NCBI GenBank assembly: GCA_963716735.1
Contig: OY970321.1
Span: forward strand, 372,001 to 436,000
DNA length: 64,000 bases
Source: VRUE01 sp963716735
Lineage (GTDB): Bacteria; Actinomycetota; Thermoleophilia; Solirubrobacterales; 70-9
Direction of reading: 5' to 3'
Both the position numbers and the translations under genes were made by a program. This document shows positions 42,631 to 50,010 of this stretch, in pieces. How positions within the stretch are numbered: position 1 is the first letter of the stretch; each line of letters begins with the position of its first letter. The notes beneath the pieces were generated by a model. It was not told the DNA's origin. It worked only from the letters and a program-made list of their open reading frames with translations, and ran no database searches.

Positions 42631-43347
42631 GGCGCTCTATCGCCGCGCTCGCGCCCGCGAGGGTCTTGCGGTCAATCCGACCCGCGATCTGGAACTGCCA
42701 GCACCGAACGCGAAGGAGGTTGAGATCGTCGGCCCCGAGATCGCCGCGCAGCTGCTCGATGTGCTGCCCGCCGAGGACCGCGCCTTGTGGGCCACCGCTC
42801 TATACGCGCGCCTGCGCTACGGCGAGCTTCGCGCTCTCCGTTGGTCGGCGGTTGACCTGGCGGGTGGCTCGATCCGCGTAACGGAATCATGGGACCCGAA
42901 GGAGGGGCGATCGCGCCGAAGACCAAGAACTCCCAGCGGACGACGCCGCTCCCAGGTCTTCTCCGCGACTACCTTATGGAGTAGCGGATCGCAGCTGGTG
43001 AACCTCCCGCCGAGGCTCTTGTTTTCGGCGACAAGATCGGCAAGCCGTTCCAGGCCGCGACGATCTACCGGCGAGCGGATCGGGTATGGGAGGCTCGGGC
43101 ATTGGGTCGGCTGCGGCTGCACCAGGCCCGCCATACCTACGCCTCGTTCATGATTGCGGCCGGGGTGAACGCCAAGGCTCTGTCCTCTTTCATGGGTCAT
43201 TCCTCAATCAAGGTCACGTTCGACCTCTACGGGCACCTGATGCCAGGAACTGAGGCTGAGGCGGCGGCGCTATCGGACAGCTACCTAGGCGCCCAGATGG
43301 AGCAGGGCGTTGAGGCCGCCCGGCGCTCTCCCGCGCCGTCCCGCTAG
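42626..43347 (+). pseudogene. Decayed phage-type tyrosine integrase
   Basis: The catalytic domain is readable in two frames. Frame 1 (to about 42905): YRRARAREGLAVNPTRDLEL, LLDVLPAEDRALWATALYA and the first catalytic Arg in LRYGELRALRW, then WDPKEG. The sequence continues in another frame as APKTKNSQRTTPL with an in-frame TAG near 42984, then RADRVWEARALG, catalytic HxxR in LHQARHTYASF and GHSSIKVTFDLYGHL with His and Tyr. The N-terminal core- and arm-binding domains are missing. So at least three lesions: 5' deletion, frameshift, nonsense codon. It presumably once inserted island C into tRNA-Cys. Confidence 0.85.
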
Positions 43348-43399
43348 GGAGACACGTGGACTATCTGACCTATCCGTTTCGTCCACAGCGTTTGACACG

Positions 43400-43831
43400 A
43401 TGCTGCCGATGGCACTGCACGACGAACTAGTAGAGATTCGGAAGTCCCTTAAGGCAGCTGCTCCCACAAGCAGCAATGAGCCAAGGGTGGAATCGAGGCT
43501 CTCAGAACAATTCAGACAGATTGCGGAGCAAGCCACCCCGATCAGGTCACCGCACTTAAAGGCACTCGACGCCATCGAGGAGCGTCGCGATCAGCGCAGC
43601 GCCGAGATGGAGGAGATGGCCGAGAGTGTTGCATCTGCCCATCGCGCGGAGATCGAGCGGGAGGAAGCGATGCTCCGGGCACTGGAAGCGGTGGCCAGTG
43701 AACTGGAGCAGGCGAATGTGAGCGAGGCTCAGGCGGCCATTCGCGAGCGCTGGATGCTTCGGCTCACCGTCGCGTCTGTGTTGCTGGCCGCCGTGGCGGC
43801 GTCGGGCGTCCTTATGCAGCTCGGCATTTAG
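43400..43831 (+). CDS. Coiled-coil protein with C-terminal membrane anchor
   Basis: 143 aa from ATG 43400 (ATG 43409 also possible). Not recognised. Residues about 45-115 are charged coiled coil (EERRDQRSAEMEEMAESVAS, EIEREEAMLRALEAVASELE) and the C-terminus is one hydrophobic helix (LTVASVLLAAVAASGVLMQLGI) preceded by Arg, a tail-anchor-like topology. First of three consecutive same-strand genes (next start 9 nt after its stop) that fill the right half of island C. Confidence 0.6.
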   Translation: MLPMALHDELVEIRKSLKAAAPTSSNEPRVESRLSEQFRQIAEQATPIRSPHLKALDAIEERRDQRSAEMEEMAESVASAHRAEIEREEAMLRALEAVASELEQANVSEAQAAIRERWMLRLTVASVLLAAVAASGVLMQLGI

Positions 43832-43840
43832 ACGAGAAGC

Positions 43841-44383
43841 GTGCGTACTCGCCTGCTTCAACTGATCGTCTGGATCGCTGCGGTGGCCCTAGCCGGGCTT
43901 GTCACCTGGGCCTTCATTGAAGCTGTGCGGGCGGAGCCTGCGGTTGTCGGGTCGGTGGCGACCGCTGTTGTTGGTCTGTTCGGGGTTCTGTGGCAACAGC
44001 GACGGTCAGAGGAGGCCCGACTACGTGAGGCACATCGAACCCGAATGACGCCGGTCTACGACGACCTCCTCAAGATGTTCCTCGACAACCTTGGGTCGGG
44101 GAGCGGCATGAATTCTGAGGCGGAGGACTTCATGAAGGACCTCAAGGGGAGGCAACTACTGTTGGGCGCCTCCACCGAGATGATCCGAGAGTTTAATGAC
44201 TGGCAGCGATCCACTGTTGCCGCTCAGGCCGATGACGACGCGATGACCGCGATCTTCGCCTGGGAGGAGTTGCTCCGTGCAATCCGCCGCGACCTAGGGC
44301 ATAACGATTCCGGCCTCCAGCGAGGCGAACTGCTGCGCGTCTTCATCACTGACATGGACGAGCACGCGGCCGCAGTCAGCTGA
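43841..44383 (+). CDS. Uncharacterised membrane protein with cytoplasmic helical domain
   Basis: 180 aa, GTG start 9 nt after the previous gene. Two N-terminal transmembrane helices (LIVWIAAVALAGLVTWAF, about 8-25; VVGSVATAVVGLFGVLW, about 35-51) precede a soluble helical domain with YDDLLKMFLDNL, LLLGASTEMIREFNDW and LLRAIRRDLGHND. The layout (TM pair, then helical domain ending LGHND near the C-terminus) is like several uncharacterised island membrane proteins; no enzymatic motif is seen. Middle gene of the three-gene membrane cassette. Confidence 0.6.
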   Translation: MRTRLLQLIVWIAAVALAGLVTWAFIEAVRAEPAVVGSVATAVVGLFGVLWQQRRSEEARLREAHRTRMTPVYDDLLKMFLDNLGSGSGMNSEAEDFMKDLKGRQLLLGASTEMIREFNDWQRSTVAAQADDDAMTAIFAWEELLRAIRRDLGHNDSGLQRGELLRVFITDMDEHAAAVS

Positions 44384-44389
44384 GTATTT

Positions 44390-45568
44390 GTGACTCATTC
44401 TCCTGAGCACCGTGAGGCGGTCCGGCGAGCCTTGGCTGCCGGCTTGCGCTCCGAGCGCTTGGGCGTCCTCTGCAAGGACGAGCCAGGGCGGTTTGCCCTG
44501 GGGTCGGAGCGAGTCAGTTACGCGCTGGTTTCCTTTCTAGCGCTGGGCGACATCTTGTATCTGGCGTCGGGTTCCTCGGTCCCGCCGCTCCTCGGAGTCG
44601 CGGCCTTCGTCTGCCTGGTTCTCGCGGTCGCCGCCAAGGTCAGTCCGCTGGCGGGCCTGTGGGTCATCCTGCTTGCATGGGCCGGGACCGCAGTCAGCCA
44701 ACTGGTCAATGGAGGCTTTGAGCTTCTCACCACGACCCATTTAATACCCGCCCTCGCTGTGATTGCTGTGGTTGTGGCGTGGCGCATTGCTCGGTTCGCC
44801 CGAGGCGTGCCGCTGCTATTCCCCGTCGTGTTGGTGGTCTTGTTTGCTCCTCTCCTTACCGCAGACCTTTGGCAAGTTGCAGACGACCTCCAGGCACGCG
44901 AACTCACCTATGTCTTTGGCCTCTCTGTCCTGCCCTTCTTGTTAGTTCTGGCACCTCAACTATGGCGGAGTGCTCATAGTGCCTTCCTTCGTGCCGCAGA
45001 GGAGGTAGACCACGAGGAGGGCGTTGTCGAGGAAGCGGCCGAGCGACTAAAGAAGGTCAAACGGGAATCTGATCCACATCTTCCCGAGCGGGATCGCGGG
45101 GTCGAAATGCTGGCTCCTTATTTTTCATCTGACGCAATCGACCGAGAGGCACCAGAAATTCAGGAGCGGCTGTCCAAGGTGCTAGGGCGCCGGTTGCTTC
45201 TGAGTCTTATCCCGCTCACGCTCGGCCTCGGCATTTGCGTCACCTCCTACATCTACCTCGTTGCCTGGGCTCTTGTGCCTGTCAGCACCGTGGAAAGTTG
45301 GCTGCGCCGCCCCGTTGATCATGAGACGGTCGCGATCTTGGGGGACCTGCCCGTTGGCCCCTACCTCCCTGCCTCGGTGCTGCTCGGCATCCTTGCGACC
45401 GCGATTTTCTTCGCGTTCGTCGTCACGGATGAGGAGAAGTACGCATCCACGCTGACCGATCTTGTTGTCAGGAAGCCCCTGCGGCGAGCCGCGATTTTCG
45501 CGCTGCCCTATACGGCCGTCCGTCGAGAGTGGGGCGGACCGCCTAGGAAGGAAAAGAAGGCCTCTTGA
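44390..45568 (+). CDS. Uncharacterised polytopic membrane protein
   Basis: 392 aa, GTG start 6 nt after the previous gene. About six transmembrane helices (residues 40-190), then a hydrophilic helical segment (about 200-265, EEVDHEEGVVEEAAERLKKV and LPERDRGVEM), then two more helices (about 270-295 and 325-345) and a basic tail ending PPRKEKKAS. No known transporter or enzyme motif. Visibly richer in A/T than flanking core genes, in line with island origin. It ends 75 nt before the right att repeat. Confidence 0.6.
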   Translation: MTHSPEHREAVRRALAAGLRSERLGVLCKDEPGRFALGSERVSYALVSFLALGDILYLASGSSVPPLLGVAAFVCLVLAVAAKVSPLAGLWVILLAWAGTAVSQLVNGGFELLTTTHLIPALAVIAVVVAWRIARFARGVPLLFPVVLVVLFAPLLTADLWQVADDLQARELTYVFGLSVLPFLLVLAPQLWRSAHSAFLRAAEEVDHEEGVVEEAAERLKKVKRESDPHLPERDRGVEMLAPYFSSDAIDREAPEIQERLSKVLGRRLLLSLIPLTLGLGICVTSYIYLVAWALVPVSTVESWLRRPVDHETVAILGDLPVGPYLPASVLLGILATAIFFAFVVTDEEKYASTLTDLVVRKPLRRAAIFALPYTAVRREWGGPPRKEKKAS

Positions 45569-45573
45569 GCGCG

Positions 45574-45594
45574 AAACTGGCCCATTTACTGGCC
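45574..45594 (+). repeat. ACTGGCC direct-repeat element, right end of island C
   Basis: AAACTGGCCCA, TTT, ACTGGCC; same orientation and near-identical to 41828-41848. It lies 48 nt before the right att copy. Confidence 0.5.
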
Positions 45595-45642
45595 CATGGC
45601 CGGGCAAAACCGCTCTAGAAAGCGGAAAGTCGCCGTATGTAC

Positions 45643-45690
45643 CGGCCTGCAAAGCCGTTTACACCGGTTCGATTCCGGTAGGCGCCTCTG
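45643..45690 (+). repeat. tRNA-Cys 3'-end direct repeat, copy 2 (att)
   Basis: 48 nt identical to 41679-41726 (anticodon stem through 3' end plus CTG). No 5' half, so not a functional tRNA gene. Right end of island C and left end of island D. Confidence 0.92.
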
Positions 45691-45719
45691 TTCCTCGCTG
45701 GGCCTCGCAAACAGCTCGC

Positions 45720-46595
45720 TTAGCCAGGCGTCTCTCCACCGAGGAGGGTCAGCGACAGCCCGGCGTCTCGGCCGGTTTTGATCGCCTCCATACGCTGGTC
45801 CTCAAAAAGGATGAAGGATCCGAGCTCGAGCACGACGTCTGCACCGTGTGCACCCACTAGGCGAGGCTCGATGTGGAACCCGTTCAGGTAGCGGACGACC
45901 TCGACAAGCGCGTCGACGAGATCCTCATCAAGCGATGGCGCAAGGTTCTTGACCGCCTCGACGTCCGGTGGCACGGCCGGGAACTGCAGCAGTTTCTCCA
46001 CTCGCTCGTCGGTGCTCGTCGCTCGACTACGGCTCGGCTTGATTGCGGCAACCTCTTGGAGAACGAGGTCGATCTTTTCTTCCAACGGATTCTCAATCTC
46101 GGCTGGCTCCGCGCGTTGGGTAAGCCCAAAGTATCGCCACAGGCCGTTCCGACCTCCCGCTCGTTTGCCGGTCTCGCCCAGATGCTCTGATAGTGCCTGG
46201 ATCTCCTCGTCTAGCTTCCAAGGAGAAAGCGAGCTGTCGTAGGTGTGATGGTTGATCACGCCGGTGTCGAACGGCACCTGTGCGGTCTTGTCGTCCTTGA
46301 CGAGCGCTGCCGGTCGGTCAAGGGCGGTTCTGATCCCAAGCTCAAAGAAGACGTTGGCGTTGAGGCGACTCATATCGCAGAGAACCATGTCCGCCTCCTC
46401 AAGCTGCTTGACGATCTCGGCGTGGATGAGATCCGCGCCCTTCATGACCGGCTTGACGACGGTTAGCCCAGCCTTCTCGATCGCCGGCACGAAGAGATGA
46501 TCGAGCACGTGAGTAAAGTGCACATCGTCACCGCCGTAGTCCCCCACCGCGTCTTTGGGCGTCGAGATCGGCATGATCACAAAGCAGTCCGGCAT
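45720..46595 (-). CDS. Nucleoside 2-deoxyribosyltransferase/TIR-like (DRHyd-type) protein
   Basis: 291 aa from ATG 46595 (ATG 46613 adds 6). N-terminal Rossmann-like domain (about 1-140): CFVIMPIST (4-12), FTHVLDHLFVPAIEKAGLTV (28-46 region), MKGADLIHAEIVKQLEEADM, and VLCDMSRLNANVFFELGIRT (71-90) with Glu85 at the position of the catalytic Glu in the NxNVFYELG motif of deoxyribosyltransferase/TIR-like hydrolases. Residues about 160-291 form a helical then beta C-terminal domain that may sense a signal. Relatives are predicted NAD- or nucleotide-hydrolysing effectors in defence. Sole gene of island D. Confidence 0.7.
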   Translation of the reverse strand: MPDCFVIMPISTPKDAVGDYGGDDVHFTHVLDHLFVPAIEKAGLTVVKPVMKGADLIHAEIVKQLEEADMVLCDMSRLNANVFFELGIRTALDRPAALVKDDKTAQVPFDTGVINHHTYDSSLSPWKLDEEIQALSEHLGETGKRAGGRNGLWRYFGLTQRAEPAEIENPLEEKIDLVLQEVAAIKPSRSRATSTDERVEKLLQFPAVPPDVEAVKNLAPSLDEDLVDALVEVVRYLNGFHIEPRLVGAHGADVVLELGSFILFEDQRMEAIKTGRDAGLSLTLLGGETPG

Positions 46596-46687
46596 GGCTG
46601 ACCATCGTGCCATGGGGCCCCGACGTCTTGGGCGGCCTATTGCCCGCCGCCAGGCATACCGAGGTGGTTGTTGAACCCATTGGACGC

Positions 46688-46730
46688 GCCTGCAAGGCTG
46701 CTTACATCGGTTCGATTGCGGTAGGCGCCT
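46688..46730 (+). repeat. tRNA-Cys 3'-end direct repeat, degenerate copy 3 (att)
   Basis: 38 of 43 nt match the tRNA-Cys 3' end, including an intact GGTAGGCGCCT. The five differences break the anticodon and T stems. Right end of island D. Confidence 0.8.
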
Positions 46731-46839
46731 TTCGGCCTGCTGCCGATTCCGCCCAGCCGTGCGATGCGCTCGGCTGATGGCCCTCGGGGTCCTTCGCGGT
46801 TGAGCGGAGCGCCGTCGGGGTACCTGTCAGGCTGATCTC

Positions 46840-48312
46840 GTGAGTGCCGTGACCGTCACCGAGCCCGTTTCCGCCGTTGCCGATGAGCAGGTGCCTGACG
46901 ATCATGTGGTCGTGCTCTTCGGGGCGACCGGGGACCTTGCGAGGCGGAAGCTGTTGCCGGGGATCTTTCATCTGATGCGGGCGGGGTTGATGCCGCATCG
47001 GTTCCGGTTGATCGGGGTGGCCAGACGTGACATCGGTGAGGAGGCGTTCGTCGAGATGGCCAGGGAGGCGATCGAGAGCTCGGGTCGTCGCTCGCCGTCC
47101 GCGGAGACGGTGGACCGCTTTGCCGAGTGCCTGGGGTTCGTCGGCGTCGAGCACGGGCTGGAGGCGCTCGCCGATGCGGTCGCGGCGGCCCGCGCCGATC
47201 TCGGTCCCGATGCGCGTGTTCTCTACTACTTGTCGCTACCGCCGGGTGCCGCGGGGCCCACCGCCGATGCGCTCGGTGAGCTGGGTCTAGGCAAAGGCGC
47301 TCGGGTGATCATCGAGAAGCCCTTCGGTGTCGATCTCGACTCGGCGCGGGAGCTGAACTCTTGCCTGCTCTCGGTCTTTCGCGAGGAGGACATCTTTCGC
47401 ATCGATCACTACCTCGGACGCGAGGCGGTGCAGAACCTGCTGGCGCTGCGCTTCGCCAACGGGATGTTCGAGCCGGTTTGGAACCGCAACCACATCGACC
47501 ACATCCAGATCGACGTGCCGGAGACGCTCTCGATCGGCATGCGGGCCGGCTTCTACGAGGAAACGGGCGCCTTCCGCGACATGGTCGTAACCCACCTCTT
47601 CCAGGTGCTCGGCTTCGTCGCGATGGAGCCGCCGACCTCGCTCTCGGCAAAAGCGTTGATGATCGAGCGGGAGAAGGTGTTCGACTCGATGTCGTCGCTC
47701 GACCCCGCCGCGGTCGTCCGCGGCCAGTACGGCGGTTACTGCGACGAGGAGGGCGTCGCACCCGACTCGGACGCCGAGACCTTCGTCGCCCTGGGAGCCT
47801 GCGTCGACAACTGGCGCTGGGACGGCGTCCCCTTCTACCTGCGCACCGGCAAGCGCATGGCGCAGGATCGGCACATCCTCACCGTCGCCTTCTCGCAGCC
47901 GCCGCGCAGCATGTTCCCGCTGGACTGCGACCAGATCGCCGAGTCGTTCGGCCACGATCACCTGACCTTCGGGCTGGGCGATCCCGGCAGCATCTCCGCC
48001 TCCTTCCTCGCCAAGGTGCCGGGGCCGACGATGCACCTGGGAGAGGCGCACATGCACTTCAGCTACGCCGACAACTTCGGCGGCAACGCGAGGGCTCTGG
48101 ACGCCTACGAGCGATTGATCCACGACGTGATGCTCGGCGACCGCACGCTGTTCACGACCACGGCCGGCATCGAGCGCCTCTGGGAAGTGTCGGAGCCTGT
48201 GATCGAGAAACCACCAGTCGTCCAGCCCTACGAGCCGGGCAGCTGGGGGCCGGCGGCGATCGACGATCTGATCGCGCCCCGCCACTGGCACCTGCCGAGC
48301 AATCACGTCTAG
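46840..48312 (+). CDS. zwf: Glucose-6-phosphate 1-dehydrogenase
   Basis: 490 aa, GTG start. NADP-binding GATGDLARRKLLPGIFHL (about 28-45), EKPFGVDLDSARELN, and the active-site signature RIDHYLGREAVQNLLALRF (about 187-205; Asp-His-Tyr-Leu-Gly-x-Glu). C-terminal half YLRTGKRMAQDRHILTVAF is typical. It starts the oxidative pentose phosphate pathway and makes NADPH. No gnd, tal or opcA lies beside it. A strong terminator follows directly. Confidence 0.95.
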   Translation: MSAVTVTEPVSAVADEQVPDDHVVVLFGATGDLARRKLLPGIFHLMRAGLMPHRFRLIGVARRDIGEEAFVEMAREAIESSGRRSPSAETVDRFAECLGFVGVEHGLEALADAVAAARADLGPDARVLYYLSLPPGAAGPTADALGELGLGKGARVIIEKPFGVDLDSARELNSCLLSVFREEDIFRIDHYLGREAVQNLLALRFANGMFEPVWNRNHIDHIQIDVPETLSIGMRAGFYEETGAFRDMVVTHLFQVLGFVAMEPPTSLSAKALMIEREKVFDSMSSLDPAAVVRGQYGGYCDEEGVAPDSDAETFVALGACVDNWRWDGVPFYLRTGKRMAQDRHILTVAFSQPPRSMFPLDCDQIAESFGHDHLTFGLGDPGSISASFLAKVPGPTMHLGEAHMHFSYADNFGGNARALDAYERLIHDVMLGDRTLFTTTAGIERLWEVSEPVIEKPPVVQPYEPGSWGPAAIDDLIAPRHWHLPSNHV

Positions 48313-48318
48313 GAACGG

Positions 48319-48346
48319 AAAAGGGCCCCTTTTCGGGGCCCTTTGT
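48319..48346 (+). terminator. Rho-independent terminator of zwf
   Basis: AAAGGGCCCC / GGGGCCCTTT stem with a TTTTC loop, 9 nt after the zwf stop, followed by TTTG. One of the few classical T-tailed terminators here. Confidence 0.85.
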
Positions 48347-48532
48347 TTCCGAAGGACGTACCACCAGAGAGTTCTAAGTCGCTGGCTCGTCGGTCCTTGA
48401 GCTTTGAAGTTCGTCGCCGCCCTGCTCGGCGACTCAAATAGATAAACACGCCGTTTGGGGAAAAGTTGCACTGCCTGCATCGGTGGTTGCAGCAGCGAAC
48501 TTGAGCAGCGACTGCTCTTGGCGTCTCGCTGG

Positions 48533-48538
48533 TAGATT
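48533..48538 (+). promoter_or_regulatory. -10 box of tRNA-Val
   Basis: TAGATT, 13 nt before the tRNA 5' end. The 200-nt gap before it holds nothing else recognisable. Confidence 0.4.
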
Positions 48539-48551
48539 CAGGATTCCCCTG

Positions 48552-48624
48552 GGGCGCATAGCTCAGTTGGGAGAGCGCCAGCTCGACAAGCTGGAGGTCA
48601 CAGGTTCGAGCCCTGTTGCGCCCA
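48552..48624 (+). tRNA. tRNA-Val (anticodon GAC)
   Basis: Acceptor GGGCGCA / TGCGCCC, D-arm GCTC...GAGC, anticodon stem CCAGC/GCTGG with loop TCGACAA (anticodon GAC), T-arm ACAGG TTCGAGC CCTGT, discriminator A, no encoded CCA. Unlike the other two tRNAs it has no repeated 3' fragments nearby. Confidence 0.95.
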
Positions 48625-48652
48625 CTTCGTCATCCCCGAAGGGAGTGGACTA

Positions 48653-49114
48653 ATGGCCCACCGACTTTTGCGCGCCGGCGACGCTTACTGGCGCGAGTCG
48701 AACCAGATGCGGGTGCTCAACACGGATCTCGCCAAGCAGCTCGAGGCCGGCAATCTCGGCGCGCGGCTCTGGCGGCTGCGTCCAGGACAGGCTTCGACCA
48801 AGCACCGCCACCAGCTGGAGGAGGAGCTCTATGTGCTGCTTGAGGGCCGCGGGCGGATCAGGGTCGGCGAGGAGGCGCTTGAGCTGGGGCCGCTCGACTC
48901 GCTCCTGGTCGAGCCCGAGACGATGCGCCAGATCTTCAACGACACCGAGGAGGAGGCGCTGTGGCTCGTGGTCGGCGCCCCACAGGGACCGGCGAACACC
49001 CTCGAGATGAGCGAGGCCGAACTGCGCTCGCTCTATCCCGAGGGTCCACGCGTGCTGCCGCCCGAGCTGGGCGGCGGCGAGTTCAGGCCAGCGCCGGCAG
49101 CTGAACCTGAGTGA
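48653..49114 (+). CDS. Cupin-domain protein
   Basis: 153 aa with a GGGAG Shine-Dalgarno 8 nt before ATG. The cupin core spans about residues 35-110: STKHRHQLEEELYVLLEGRGRI (shown as KHRHQLEEELYVLLEG) supplies the metal-ligand His/Glu set and LLVEPETMRQIFN the second motif, although the usual last His is replaced. Function unknown; small-molecule binding or epimerase-type activity possible. Its 3' end overlaps the convergent VOC gene by 32 nt. Confidence 0.85.
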   Translation: MAHRLLRAGDAYWRESNQMRVLNTDLAKQLEAGNLGARLWRLRPGQASTKHRHQLEEELYVLLEGRGRIRVGEEALELGPLDSLLVEPETMRQIFNDTEEEALWLVVGAPQGPANTLEMSEAELRSLYPEGPRVLPPELGGGEFRPAPAAEPE

Positions 49115-49511
49115 GCCGAAAGCTGTTGCCTGAGGGGTCGCGAAAGCCCGCGTCGATCCCGTACGGGCGCTCTTCGGGCTCCTCGGTGAATTCGACGCCC
49201 CGACCCTTCAGCTCTTCGTAGGACGCCTGGCAGTCCTCGGTGGTGAGGAAGACCGTGCCGGCGAATCCCTTGGCCATCAGCCCGCGGACCTCCTCGGCGG
49301 TCTCCGCGCTCATCACGGGAGAGCCCGGTATGGCCATCAGCACGATCGAGAAGTCTTCCTGGCCTGGGGGCCCGACGGTGAGCCAGCGGAAGTCGCCCAT
49401 CTCGGCGAGGGTGACGTCGGCTCGCACCTCCATACCCAACTTCTCGGTGTAGAAGGCGAGGGCCTCGTCCTGGTCGTGGACCCACAGCTGCGTGTTGGCG
49501 ATCTTGATCAT
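49083..49511 (-). CDS. VOC-family protein
   Basis: 142 aa. IKIANTQLWVHDQDEALAFYTEKLGMEV (in parts: TQLWVHDQDEALAFYTEKLG) and FLTTEDCQASYEELKGRGVEF, then YGIDAGFRDPSGNSFRLTQ, make a complete glyoxalase/dioxygenase-like fold. An AGGAG Shine-Dalgarno lies 7 nt before ATG 49511. It is the second gene of an operon with an AraC-type regulator, a common pairing; the ligand is unknown. It overlaps the cupin gene end by 32 nt in convergent orientation. Confidence 0.88.
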   Translation of the reverse strand: MIKIANTQLWVHDQDEALAFYTEKLGMEVRADVTLAEMGDFRWLTVGPPGQEDFSIVLMAIPGSPVMSAETAEEVRGLMAKGFAGTVFLTTEDCQASYEELKGRGVEFTEEPEERPYGIDAGFRDPSGNSFRLTQVQLPALA

Positions 49512-49550
49512 CGACGTTCTCCTAGCTCGGCGGACAGGTCGTCGCCGATG

Positions 49551-49985
49551 CTAGGCGGGCGCTTTGCCGCTGTCTTCTCGAAACGTGCGGTGTTGGGGTC
49601 GGCCGTGAGCGCGTGCGACACAGCCGGGAATGCGAGCGTAGGCGGAGGCGGGTGGGAAGCAGGCTCGATAGGTCGTCGGCGACTTGCCGTAGGTGCGGCT
49701 GAAGCTCGTCGTAAACGAGCCGACGCTCTGCAGTCCGACGGCAAGGCAGATCTCGGCGACCGAGCTGTCGGTCGTGCACAGCAGCGCGGCGGCACGCTCC
49801 AGGCGGCGCGTCAGCAGGTAGGCATGCGGCGACTCGCCGAAGGTGCGGCGGAACTCGCGGCTGAAATGGGCGCGGGAGAGGCCCGCCGCGGTGGCTAGAT
49901 CGTCGACGCTCAGCGGTTCGAAGTAACGGGCGTCCGCCAGGTCCCTGGCGCGCAGGAGGTGCCGGGCGGGCGGGACATGCGCCAT
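49551..49985 (-). CDS. AraC-family transcriptional regulator (HTH domain only)
   Basis: 144 aa. Two AraC-type HTH motifs: LSVDDLATAAGLSRAHFSREFRRTFGESP (as VDDLATAAGLSRAHFSREF, about 27-45) and VAEICLAVGLQSVGSFTTSFSRTYGKSP (as IAVG-like EICLAVGLQSVGSFTTSF). There is no N-terminal ligand-binding domain, so it resembles SoxS/MarA-type short regulators with an added 35-residue tail. It precedes a VOC gene by 39 nt and is divergent from the large membrane protein with overlapping -10 boxes, making autoregulation and control of that gene plausible. Confidence 0.88.
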   Translation of the reverse strand: MAHVPPARHLLRARDLADARYFEPLSVDDLATAAGLSRAHFSREFRRTFGESPHAYLLTRRLERAAALLCTTDSSVAEICLAVGLQSVGSFTTSFSRTYGKSPTTYRACFPPASAYARIPGCVARAHGRPQHRTFREDSGKAPA

Positions 49986-49991
49986 CCGAGG

Positions 49992-50001
49992 AGCATAGGC
50001 T
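49992..50001. promoter_or_regulatory. Overlapping divergent -10 boxes (AraC gene / membrane protein)
   Basis: AGCATAGGCT: read on the minus strand it gives TATGCT, 6 nt before the AraC-type ATG; on the plus strand TAGGCT, 9 nt before GTG 50011. The whole intergenic region is only 25 nt, so the two promoters compete for the same DNA. Confidence 0.55.
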
Positions 50002-50010
50002 CGCCGCCTT

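Larger units (their letters stand above)
41679..45690 (+). mobile_element. Integrated island C at tRNA-Cys
   Basis: Bounded by perfect 48-nt direct repeats (41679-41726 and 45643-45690). Cargo: 49-aa ORF, Doc toxin, broken tyrosine integrase and three membrane/coiled-coil genes. AAACTGGCCCA...ACTGGCC direct repeats lie just inside both ends. Confidence 0.85.
45643..46730 (+). mobile_element. Integrated island D at tRNA-Cys
   Basis: About 1 kb between tRNA-Cys copy 2 and the degenerate copy 3. It contains a single minus-strand gene for a deoxyribosyltransferase/TIR-like protein and no mobility gene. The older-looking right repeat suggests it arrived before island C. Confidence 0.65.

Noticed and set aside
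45643..45690. Possible second tRNA-Cys gene
   Set aside because: The upstream sequence does not pair with GGCGCC and lacks a D-arm; it is an att duplicate.
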